Part shown: piece by piece, positions 53,428-64,000 of the stretch
Numbering within the stretch: the first letter of the stretch is position 1
How the letters are laid out: the number at the start of each line of letters is the position of its first letter
Assembly: GCA_904066235.2 (NCBI GenBank)
Contig: CAJFCV020000004.1
Coordinates: forward strand, 7,564,001 to 7,628,000
DNA length: 64,000 nt
Direction: 5' to 3'
Source of the DNA: Bursaphelenchus xylophilus
Taxonomy: Eukaryota; Nematoda; Chromadorea; Rhabditida; Aphelenchoididae
Notes under the pieces: model-generated
Told to the model about the DNA's origin: nothing
The model's database searches: none
Seen by the model: only the letters and a program-made list of their open reading frames with translations
Position numbers and translations under genes: made by a program

Positions 53428-56400
53428 ATATTTTAGCTCTGATACTTTTCGTTTAAAACATAAGGCATTTTTGATGGGGTTTTGGGATAAGGAGTTTGTT
53501 TACGACGGTTCATACAATACAAACATTCTCGAAAATCAAAATTCTTTGTGTAATTGTAGAAACGTTTGGCTGAAACAATTATGCAAGGTTCCTAAGGATA
53601 AAATGCTTCCAGTAAGCCAAAGGCTGTAAATTTGGCCGGAGGCATTTTTTCGCTGAAACCGGCCAATATTACAAGATATTTTGGAACAATAAGGAAAATT
53701 CAAGAACCAAGGTTTTGTGTTTGCACGTTTTTTGTAAGACCCTGTATGCTTCTTTTCTCCGATCTCCATTCCGTCTCCATTTTTTGTGCAATCCCCTTCA
53801 TTTATCATTTTCATCAACAGCGTATTTCTGAACTCTTCTTCTCGGAAAGGTCGGTTCTCTAATTCATCTACCGTATCCGCTCATAATCACGTCCTCGGCC
53901 TCTTGGAACCGGCTGCCATTTCCGCGTCCCTTTGCAATAAAGTGTGACAGAAATTGGGCGAGCCTTTGGCGGCCCCGCAGGGCACGCATAATAAATTCGC
54001 TTTATCCTGCTGATGTAATTGGTTGATGATCTTTTATTTCTCGTTCTACTCCCTTGCACTCCACACCGCAGCCTTGGACACATGAACTTTTGCACCGTAG
54101 TCAAGAAGAAGAGGGCTCGGTTTATCTCTAATTAGGAACAGCCTGGGGGCAGAAACCGAACGGAACAATGCATTCCATTCTCGAGACTTTTTATGCAACA
54201 TTAAAAGACAGCGTGTAAGTGGGGTTTGCTTTGTTGCAGAATTTTATGCCACGATTTTTTGCAACAGGTTGGGAAGGCTGGAATTCTGGAATTTTGAGGC
54301 ATGTTAGTGATTGGTAGCCTGCTTACTAATTTAAGAAAGTTTTTTATGCAAAAATTGCTCAAAAAAATCGCCTCAGCTCTTCTCTTGTAAGTTCCAACCC
54401 ACTTTTACTCCGCCAACTCCCTTTTCTCCTTAACCTGATCTCTGATAATAAATTTATACAAAGTTCCTGTTCTAATTAAACCTCGGCATTTTCATTTTTG
54501 TTCATTTGGACTCCCAATTCTAATATTGACTCAGAACAAATACGTTTTCTCTATCATCCTTTTTTTGGAATTCTCGCTTTTTGTATGAATATTCTCTTGG
54601 CCTTATTTTGCAAGCGGCATTACTGTTACGGAGGAATAACAAGCTCCATGTTTTTATTAATTTGAGAGTTCAAATGCTCATTGGAATGCTGATTTGTTGG
54701 GGTTGTCAAGGTGATTTTGCAAGAATTTTTCTAGATTTAGGCGTGGAGTGGATTTGTTGACTTTAAAATTTGATGAAAAAGTTGTGCAAGGTATTAGGAA
54801 ATTTTTGATTTTATTTTTATTTTATAATGAAAAATTTTTATGGCCAAATTTATTTTTTAAAAAATCAAGAAACTGCCACCGGGCTGACGAAGTAAATTTT
54901 ACCGTAACCGAGAACCATGTGCATCTGGACCAAAAAGCAAGCAAAAAGTTTTTCCGCAATTGAATATTCCGAGAAAAGCCGTGTCTTACCAAAAACAAGG
55001 GCTCTAAAGCTTTTCAATTTTCCTGGAATTTGAAAATGCAAAGAGCGTTGCAAAAGATGGTAATAATAAAAGATTAACAGTTGAATTTTAAATTTCGTTG
55101 TATAGAAACCAGTCCCAAAACCCCTTGGATGTTCGGATAAGCAATCTACCGATTTTTGCGTCGATTTCTGGCCATTTTTTGACACTTTTTTTATTTAGAG
55201 TCCTAAATATTGAACCTTAATCACCGAACGTTTTATATATCGCGGTCTTCAAGAATTTTCTTCCAAGGCCCATACTGATTGGCCACGATTTTTCGACGTA
55301 ATTCCTATTGATACCTCTCCTAATTTTACAGAACAAACAACACTTTGATCTATAATGCCAAACAAAACTTTCAAAAATCATAATTGAAATTCGTAAACTG
55401 CCCCGCACTTTTCCAAATAGCGTCATAATTTTCTTACTCCAACAGCTGAAATTGAATGTAACCATTTTGATTACATACCTTAATCACATGTCCTATATCT
55501 TAATTGAAAAATGTTTATATATACATATAATACAAAGGACCACTTCATTTCCACCTGGAAACTCGAGTTCAACCGGATCTTTTTACGGCGGGTAATGAGG
55601 TCTAAAGTGCAACCCGGGTACGTAATTGTGGTATACATTCCTAGAAGTAGACATAAATGACCATTGACCAGTGAACTTTGAGGGTTTATGAGCTGCAAAT
55701 AGGGGTAAAATGTTTACAGGTAAAGGTTACTGTAAGAATTGCTGAAATCATTACGATTTTTTCTACTAAAAAATCTGCCCAAGTGAAATTATTTTAAGAA
55801 GCACCACAGCAACTGCGGTTGTTGTAATTTTTTACAAAGATTTCCACCTGAGCCTTTTCTACAGTACTCCAAGTGTAACATCTGTCCTCAAACACCTTTT
55901 TTTCTAATGTAATATTTGCAATTCTGCCGAATCTCGTTCAACAAAATCTTTTTTCCGTCGCCATTGTGCGCTACTGTAACCGGTTAAATTTTTTGCGAGG
56001 CATAATTAATTTGGAGCCAGAAAGTGCAAGTGTTTCCACGGAATGACAGATGATTCCTTCAAAAAGATTCGGTCATAATTGATTTCAATTTTTGATGCCC
56101 TAAGGATCTCTGTGTCATCTCCTGTAATTAATTCGCAAAAACTAACCGTAGCCAAGTCACCTGAATTCTGCGGAAACATGACTGCAACAGTCGAAAAACA
56201 TTGCATGTTTGGATCTGTCCTCGGGTTAAATGATCAAAAAAGTTGCGTATAAGGCAAGAAAAAGCTGTAAAATGAAGCAAAAATGGGTATGTGGAATGAG
56301 CGGAAGTTTAATGAGCAGTGTAAATGGACCGAAAAACAACTGGATTTAAATCCTGCCAAGGGCAAAAAATTTGAATATTAGGAAAATGTAACGGAAGTGC

Positions 56401-59400
56401 AAAAAAAGTGCAGTTGTAAGTGTACTTTGACTTATCTTAAATACATTGGTCATTCATAATATGTAATGTCCTCGCTTCGAGAGAGACTTGCATGAGCCTG
56501 GGAGTGGCTGTCATAATAGGATGCGTCCGCAAAATGTTGAAATTCTGCGGGATCTTTGCTTTCGAATGTCTGGTTGCTTTAATGTAACAAGTAAATTATT
56601 TATAGCCTTCTTGCAAATCAATGTAGACTAGGTATCAACAGAAGTAACAGTATATAGTGTCGCGTCTTGCGTAAATGTTTTTGCTTTTCTGGCCATGTCT
56701 GGAGAACACTTTTGCAGAAAAGCTTACTCTTGGGAATGATTTCCTGCCAACTTTTTCTATTGTTTGGTAACCACGATACCACACAAAAAATTAATGGCAA
56801 CATGGACAGGTATACCTAGGTACGAAATACGAGGATGTCTTATCGCAAGCTATAAACATGATGGAAAAACAAGTAAAAGTTATAATCGATATAATTGAAC
56901 ATTCTTGTTTTGCATCAATTTTCTTTTTTTCTTGTGGCAATCGCTCCTTCAGGCCGTTTGTTTGTCATCATTGCCTTTTATACTTTGTGACTCGCAACCA
57001 AATTCTTACTCCATTTCCGCACTTGTTTCAATACGAATGTTAGAAGTATAATTCATTTTTTTGAGTAATTGTTTTCATCGTCATCTGAATTATTTTTTTA
57101 TTGTGAATATGTAAGTTTGCCCGACGGGTTGATCTAAATGGCTTTTGTTTTTTTATCTGCCAGTTGAGATGTACATATATAACACTGGTACTGATGATGT
57201 TAGGTTCTGTCTGGGAGTGTTTTATTTCCGAATCCAAACACAACAACGCAAATATAAATCCTATGGAAAGCGATTTTAGCTTATCTCTGTAAACAGCTTA
57301 TTAATCTTTTAATTGTAGTGTTCCGGGGTAGACCAGAGTACACTTTAATTTTTCTCGAACTTCAGGCCGTTTGTGAAATTGAACCTTCGTCTAAGTTTTA
57401 ATGAAAATTCTTGACATGGTCGTTATAATACGGCTATGCACTTTAGACATTTTTGTGGGGCGACGACAAAATCTAGGTTCAGTTTAAACAAGGGATATGG
57501 AATTACTACGTTTGGTTGGCCAGGTAAGTTTTAGTGTGCAAGCGAAGACGACAATCCTGATTTGCAATGTTCTATCATGTGTAATGAAAAGTATTAGTTT
57601 CGCCAGACTTATCGGGATTAATGAATCATTTCAACTATGTATTCACCTTTTCAAGAGTGTACGAGCCTTTCCATTACTTGATCACAATTTGCCTCACGTA
57701 CTACACATTACTTTCTTTACCCTTTCTTTCAACAACATTGTACAATTGACCAAGTTACATTCAGGTTACAAATTTATTTTTTGATCACAATGACCGCCAT
57801 TCTCCCACGGTCTTTTCACAAAAGTTCGGAATTCCATCTGCGTAATCGAGCTTAATAAATGATCCCTTTATACATGCACTCTAGCCTTGAGTATTCAAGT
57901 GTAACAATTATGAGCAGCCACTGAGTGCGCGCATGGGGGTCTCTCCTTTTGTCACATTATTTCTTTACCTTGTATACAGCCATGAGTCCGGCCAGGGAAA
58001 AAAGTTGGATGATACGTTTGGAAAGTGCGATTCTCAGACGGTGTGGATTTGAAACCTCAAAGTTGGGAAATTGGGGGTTGCGTACGATAGGACGGCAGCA
58101 GGTGATGTCTGAGCCCGCAAATGGATACGATCGGGTGAGATGGGTTGTTACAAGTTCTTGTTTAAGTCTTTAACATTTCTTGTTCATAATAGCAACGCTC
58201 TAGCTTGATTATAAATTTAATTTTTATATTTTCATTAAAAATTTCCCTGTGTCACATTTTGGTATCAACGGTCTGTTTTGGGCGTTTTGATCCCTTAATG
58301 TTAAAGAATCCTACGATTTTAACCTGTGGGGTCTACGGTACGCTTCCACTTAACAGTTTGAAACCATTGCACTTTCGCCTTAAATTGCTTACCTCAATTT
58401 TCAAGGAGACTAATCCACTAATCGTTAATGGAATTCTCAACAGAATGCCAAGCTTCTAAACGCTCTCTTTTTTAAAGGATCCTTTTCGATGCCTAAGGTT
58501 TGCACTTTAGGAGATCTCGAAACCAGGTGTATATTGTTTTTAGTTCTTCCATAATCCGGGCCAAGCGAACTTCGGGAATTCCTAAGCGCGGGTCTCGTTT
58601 ATTTATGAGGTCCCAACGTAGGTGTGCTGGACAAGGAGTTTATGTCATTTTTGTTGTTTTCCTCGGTGGGATGGCAATGTTTATTCAATGATTTATATGA
58701 CGAAATTATGCGGGCTACTGTAAGTGGGGGTTGCAAAAAGAAAGGGATAAAAGAGTAACGAGGCAGTTTATGCGCATAGAAAAAAAGGACATTTCAACTT
58801 TTGTGTTGAATAATATTGCTCAACAGGATGTTTATAACCTTTTGTCCGGCTTTTAAAATTATTCAATTGCTGTTTTCTCATTTCCCAGAACCCAGTTTTG
58901 CCAGACACTTGGACTTGAAGGCATGCTGAAACAAGTCGAAGCAAAGAACGCAATTCTGTTCCCCGTATGGCCTAATAAACATAATAACAATCTACAATTG
59001 AGGATTGCTTTATAGTCTTGTGCTCGATTCTGTTTGAGGTTGTTTATTGGGTAAAATCTAATATTCCTATTGACCGCGGTAATGTTAGAGTGTAACAAGC
59101 ACACAGCAAGATTCAGTATAGGTTCAGCGTGCGGTCTTGAGTAAGCTTGGAAGTTCCTCTGACAATTCTGTTGAAAGACGTCCAATGCCAAAAAATTAAT
59201 TTGTTAAAATTTCTTAACGGGTACAGCGGGGATATTTTGCTCATTTTGGGAGAAATACTCTGAATAATTGGGAGAGACCGTTAGAGGAAAAATTGATCCA
59301 AGCTGGCCTTTTTTTCCAGTAATTATAAATTTCCTAATGATATTTCTGGTCCTTTAAGGTATAGAATACGGTAGTTGTCTCAATTCACTTTGTATTTTTG

Positions 59401-61519
59401 GCAATGTTATTTAAACCTCTTTTCTTCCAAATCACCTCTGAAAAATACCAATTTGTCGCCGTCAACGTCACCGGATCAACGGCTCAATTGAATAGCGCCC
59501 AAAAACAGCCCGTTTGATCCGTTTTGTTTTGCTCTCAAGTTCAATGATCTCTAATCTGCGACATGCGGTGGTATGATGTATGTTTACAAACCTCATATAC
59601 ATTCATCTCTCCGCACAATGTCAAGCGGATCTGCTTATTTAATTTAGGATTTAACATTGAAATATTACTCTATTACATCGAATTTAATTACAACGTCAGA
59701 AAGCAAAGGAATTTGTAGGGTTAGAGTAACGATGAAATTGCACAGAACTTGGGATTTCTGTTGCGATGACTTAGTTCGCTGAGCATTCGAATGTTGTCTG
59801 ACTGGTGGTTATTTCAAAATTCAATGTCAAGATTAAGAGTAGTAAAATTTAATTTGAACTTGCGCTCAGTTGCATTAAAACCTGAGCAAGAGCATTCTCG
59901 AGATAACTTTGGCAAGCGGCTATTATTTTAATTTTAGAGTTTTAGCCCTCCTCCTCTAAGCCTCTTCCAGTAAAGGTTGCACTATGTATTAAAATCCCCA
60001 AGGAATGGTTACTGATCCACTACGGTCCACTCAACAAAAGGTTCTACTAAATGTTAACGTCATTCCGAGCACAAACAAACACATTTTTTGTTTACGGACT
60101 TTATTGCTTCAAGTTTCAAACTTTTTAAAATCTGCTTTGTTTTCCTCACAGACTCCCCCAAAAAAACACAAATTAACTTCCGCCAAGAATCGACAGAGCA
60201 AACAGATGATTTCCGAAGGCAATTGTTTATCCAAGTTCTGATTCAGCGCCTTTGATGACTAAAATCATCTTTTTACGCATCGTTCTTTCTCGATTTATAT
60301 TAACCATGACTTTCCCAAGAATCTGTGAACTTTGTCGATTTGATCGTTTTCTCTCCTTCGCTACGTGTTCGCTAAAAATATCCGCCTAGAACCTATTTAT
60401 TACAAACCCGCCAACGAATCGGGAAATAATTTGAAAAAAGGGCGGAGTCTGGAGGGGGTGGGGAAAGGCGGAAATAGGGGTGTTTTTATAAAGACCGCTT
60501 CAGCCGCGGAGAAGGCTCTTTTTTTCGGCGTTTGAACAGTTGGATTACTTATATTCTGGTCTTATGGTACTTGCAGATAAAGTATAACGTTTGTCCAGGG
60601 TTTTTGATGGTCTAAGGGATCGATTATATTCTACTTGATCAGCCGATGACCTTATATTTTCCGTGCTTTAAAGTAAAATTTTTTGATCTCCGAATTGCCG
60701 TTTGACAAACCTGAAGAATCAACTTTGATCTTAGACCCATTTAGAGGGCATTTTCCTAACTAGACACATGAATTTACTGTTACATTTTAACCATTTTAAT
60801 TCACCCGCGTTCAAGTTCCAAATGGAGTTTGATTGTCAAAGTTTTAACTCCCCATACGCAATAACCCAATTCATTTTTTCAATTTTCCTTATTTCTCCAC
60901 TTCTGAAAGTGGCTCCTCAAATTTGTCCTTGCCATTTCGATCTTTTCCCCGCTTTCCGTGTAGATTAGATCTCCGACATTTTCCAAGGAGGCGTATCTTC
61001 TACACTACTCGAGTTTCTGTTACACCTCAAAACTTTTGCACGTCGTATTTTGGGACGGCTCATATTTTTGTTTGAGGATTACTGAGAGGTGCGGTTGGAA
61101 TATTTGTGAACAGAGTAGAAACCAGGAATCTGTCGGTTCTGCTAGGGTTCGTTTGCAAGACGGTTTGGAACAGTTTTGTAATCCCAAAAGGGTGGAGGTT
61201 TTTGTTTATTTTTTTGGTTATAAAGTTGAATTCTCCCCTGCGGATGACAATTTTATTTATAATAAAAAAAATGTGTATTTTATTTATAATATCTCTTTGG
61301 TGTGAATTTTTAAGACCCACCGATTTTATCAATTTTTTTTTGAGTTTTCCCCATTTTTGATACAGTTTTTTTAAACAAATTGCTCCTATGTAATTTTAAA
61401 AAAACTATCGCGGAACCTTTAAATTGTCATCGAGAACCCTAAAATTTTATTTTTCAGTTTTTATTTTCCACCTCGAAACAAAATTTCCTACAAAAATTAC
61501 GCTCCAACAAGAATCGAAG
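53428..61519. other. Gene-poor region upstream of the nuclear receptor
   Basis: Eight kilobases of AT-rich DNA without a gene I can support. A short GC-richer island at about 53,870-54,110 stands out. Near 60,430-60,540 a G-rich stretch is followed by TTTTTATAAAG and a GC-rich segment, which looks like a core promoter and could start the nuclear receptor transcript about 1 kb downstream. No tRNA or repeat was recognised. Confidence 0.45.
61449..61457 (+). promoter_or_regulatory. Splice or trans-splice acceptor in the receptor leader
   Basis: TTTTATTTTTCAG ends 63 bases before the receptor ATG, with no in-frame coding sequence between. Either a spliced-leader site or the acceptor of a 5' untranslated exon. 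Confidence 0.45.
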
Positions 61520-64000
61520 ATGAATTGTTTGGTCTGCGATCAAAAGGGCGCTGCTCGGCATTACGGTAGTATATCTTGCAGGTAAGTAAAACGCGTACGA
61601 CTGAGGTATCTCTAAGTTCATCTGATTGAGCGAGGGCAGACTGGCTGACCTAGAAACCACTTTTTCGAACTTATTCTGTGATGATTATCGCACGTCGTAA
61701 TCATCGGTTCTTTCTAACAAAAAATCAAGATCAAAACGCGATTTTTTTGAACTCTGCATGAAAATGCAAGTCTATTCGGTCCGTTGCTCAGGTTTTAAAG
61801 AAATTGGAAGCAAGATCAACCACTAAATTGAACGTTTTCAGCGGTTGCAAAGGATTTTTCCGCCGGTCCGTCCGCTACAACCGCAAATATGTGTGTACCT
61901 TCGAAAACAACTGCAAGATCAGCAACGGTAAGAAATCAGAGATAAAGCAAGTCAACCCCGTTGATTGCACGTCAAATCACATATGCTCACGACTCTGTGA
62001 TCACTTCCTCTGATCTTTTGGGTTTTCGGATATTTTTTGGGAACTTGGCGAACTTTCTTTTCGTTTCTTGGATCCGAAATGGATTTTTTAGAGGCTTTCA
62101 ACGAAACTTTAAAGGACAATAAGCGCTCGAAAATAATAAGAAAGTGTGGGATTACTGTAAATTTTTTAAGTTGAAAAAATTTCTGATGCTTTAAAATTTT
62201 TTAGCCAGAGATGGATAAAAAGCAAAGATTACCGTTTTCTCCCCAATTTATTACCGTAATCCGGTCTCTGTTACTTTTTATTTCCTCGTCTCACCCTCCT
62301 CATTACTAACAATTGATCTTTTCAGAATACCGTAACTGTTGTCGCGCCTGCCGCTTCCGCAAATGTATCGAAATTGGACTCGACCCCAAGAGTAAGTTCA
62401 TTTGAAACGTCCCTTACAAATACTCGAATTAAGATCTTTGACGTCCGTCTGTTTACTCGCAAGTATTCAAATTCCAATGGGGAAAATGTCTCAAATGTTT
62501 GAATGGGCCAATTATTAGCTGTTTGAGCATTTGAGCCTGGGATTAAAAAAAAAACGAATCTTTGAAGATAAATTTTTTGCCTTTCGGAGATGAAATTGAT
62601 CTCGTTGGTCGGAAAAACAGCTTGGGATCCAACACTTTTTGAAGGGATGAGACGACAAATTTGGAAAATCAAAAAATTTTGTTTTTTAAAATTTTGGCCA
62701 TAAAAATGTTTGATTTGAAAAATTAAACTTTGACGTCATATTGGGTGCACTTCTTTTTATCAGGTCGCTAAAAACGCTTCGATCATTTTGTAAAAAAAAT
62801 TGGAATGCAAAGAAATGAGGCTGAGATGAGAAAACCAGCGCAAAAAGTAAAGTTAGCATTTCAAAGTTCCAATTTCCGTCTTATTGCTTCTCAATCTCAA
62901 CAAATTTTATTTTTGTCTTTTCCTGTTTTCAATCAAAAGTTGAGCGTTTGTACCCTCTAGACTACATTCCACGTGTCACTCTTTTCTCCCCCTCAAACGG
63001 CTAATTGTTTTTACACCTTTAATTTATATCTCCACGATTCCTTCAACACAGTTTTTGTCGTCTTACTCCATGTATTTTTTGTAGTTTCACTTTCAAATTG
63101 ACTCATTGAACATTCGGCTCCATGCGTATTTGTAACACAAGGTTTTGTTTTGTTGGGCTTTATCTCGCCCCACAAAGTACCCGGTTGCACTGCGAAGAGC
63201 TGTGAAATTTGCGGAAAAACGATGGGAAAAACTGATCCCGTTACGTAATGATCTCTTGGGTTGTGGTTGGGAGAATGCGAATACAATTTTCAATGCGAGA
63301 ATTACGGGGAATATAAAATTGAATGGAATCGAAAGGGTATTTGCGATCCAGAGATCATTCAAATTGAAGAAAACAGGTTATTTTTGGGAAAAACATTCGA
63401 AAAATATCAAATATCAAAAATTCCCAAGTCTGATTTTTATCATAACACCACTGTTACTCTCCAGTAACCCCACAGTGCCATCAATTTCAATTTTCAAACG
63501 TCTACCCCACCAAAAATTTCGATTAAATTCACCATGACTAATTTGTAGCTCAAATGTTCAAAAGTTGATCCAAAAAGCTGAAAACTTCGTATCATGGTTA
63601 ATAATCTTAACGAAGATGACTTATTTAATTATTTCACAATAGAAACGGCTATTTTTCAAAGATTTCATCAGAATTCCAGTTAGTATTTAACATGAATCAT
63701 TTGAAATGAGGTCATGAGAAAATTTGAAAAGAAAAATTTAAAACACGATTCTAACGAAAACGACAAAAAATGTGATCATTCTTAGTTGCATTCTTAATAC
63801 CCAAAAATCGCAAAAAGAATGACATCTTGACATCTAAATACGCCTACATTTTCAGTGGTCCACAGCGACCGTTCCTGCGACACGGTTCTTCGACGGAGGG
63901 CTCCAGAAGATCGAGAGAACCGTCATGAAGACGATGGAAATGATACCTCCACTTCGGTGAGCCCTCCAATTTTGGAGAAGAGTCCAGTTGAACAACTTGC
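61520..64000 (+). CDS. Nuclear hormone receptor, N-terminal part
   Basis: Exons 61520-61581, 61842-61927, 62326-62391 and 63856 onward; the gene continues past the window. The first codons go straight into the DNA-binding domain: MNCLVCDQKGAARHYGSISC (zinc finger 1, Cys pairs at residues 3/6 and 20/23), P-box CSGCKGFFRRSVR, zinc finger 2 with CTFENNC, then NCCRACRFRKCIEIGLDPK. After a 1.46-kb third intron, exon 4 continues MVHSDRS and a charged Arg/Asp/Glu- and Ser-rich hinge (RENRHEDDGNDTSTSVSPP). All exon phases agree. It is a ligand-regulated type transcription factor by family; the ligand-binding domain is not in the window. The subfamily cannot be fixed from this part alone; starting directly at the finger is common in nematode NHRs. 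Confidence 0.93.

Noticed and set aside
63145..63537. 130-codon plus frame inside the third intron of the nuclear receptor
   Set aside because: No motif, no fitting splice phase, AT-rich composition like the surrounding intron; treated as chance.

Overview
This is a rhabditid-type nematode chromosome fragment. The evidence is a tandem array of Sra-superfamily chemoreceptors, very short introns with TTTCAG acceptors, a candidate spliced-leader acceptor before a start codon, a zinc-finger nuclear receptor, and many small Tc1/mariner-like and fold-back elements in AT-rich intergenic DNA. I cannot name the species.

Layout. (1) 0.1-2.9 kb, minus strand: two tandem DGAT2/MOGAT-family acyltransferases. 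(2) 3.6-22.8 kb, minus strand: six chemoreceptor genes that all read as intact five-exon models (352 to about 370 aa), one truncated copy at 5.2-5.5 kb and one probable relic near 12.2-12.4 kb. A small secreted proline-rich peptide gene lies between them on the plus strand (8.5-8.9 kb). Two receptor introns carry inverted-repeat elements, one of them a 1,487-bp near-complete fold-back element with TA target duplications. (3) 24.5-26.0 kb, minus: a phytanoyl-CoA dioxygenase-like enzyme with a possible peroxisomal C-terminus. (4) 26.8-44.9 kb: the most unusual part. A block of four units (modular secreted core gene, decayed Cys-rich gene in opposite orientation, metallothionein-like gene, second core gene) is present twice as a giant inverted repeat around a centre at 35.4-38.4 kb. 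The centre holds a MULE transposase relic and a 298-bp tandem repeat. The core genes encode secreted proteins with a Ser-Gly tract suited to glycosaminoglycan attachment and four Cys-led, helix-rich modules of about 100 residues that I do not recognise. One copy has an approximately 380-residue Ser-Gly tract, one is broken by a deletion, and two are almost identical. (5) 44.9-61.5 kb: gene-poor, with a 1,248-bp Tc1/mariner-type element, a 1,016-bp mariner relic and dispersed repeats. (6) 61.5 kb to the end, plus strand: the first four exons of a nuclear hormone receptor that continues past the window.

The acyltransferases, dioxygenase and nuclear receptor are ordinary single functions. The receptors form a typical birth-and-death family. 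The inverted proteoglycan/metallothionein locus is the best candidate for something undescribed: its core family has optimal-looking codons, 35-38 bp introns, strong TATA boxes and a conserved palindrome just upstream of the start codon, and it is reshaped by minisatellite growth, deletion, promoter replacement, transposon insertion and apparent gene conversion. All exon joins were worked out by eye; for every multi-exon model the exon lengths sum to a multiple of three, which supports them, but no alignment or transcript was available.
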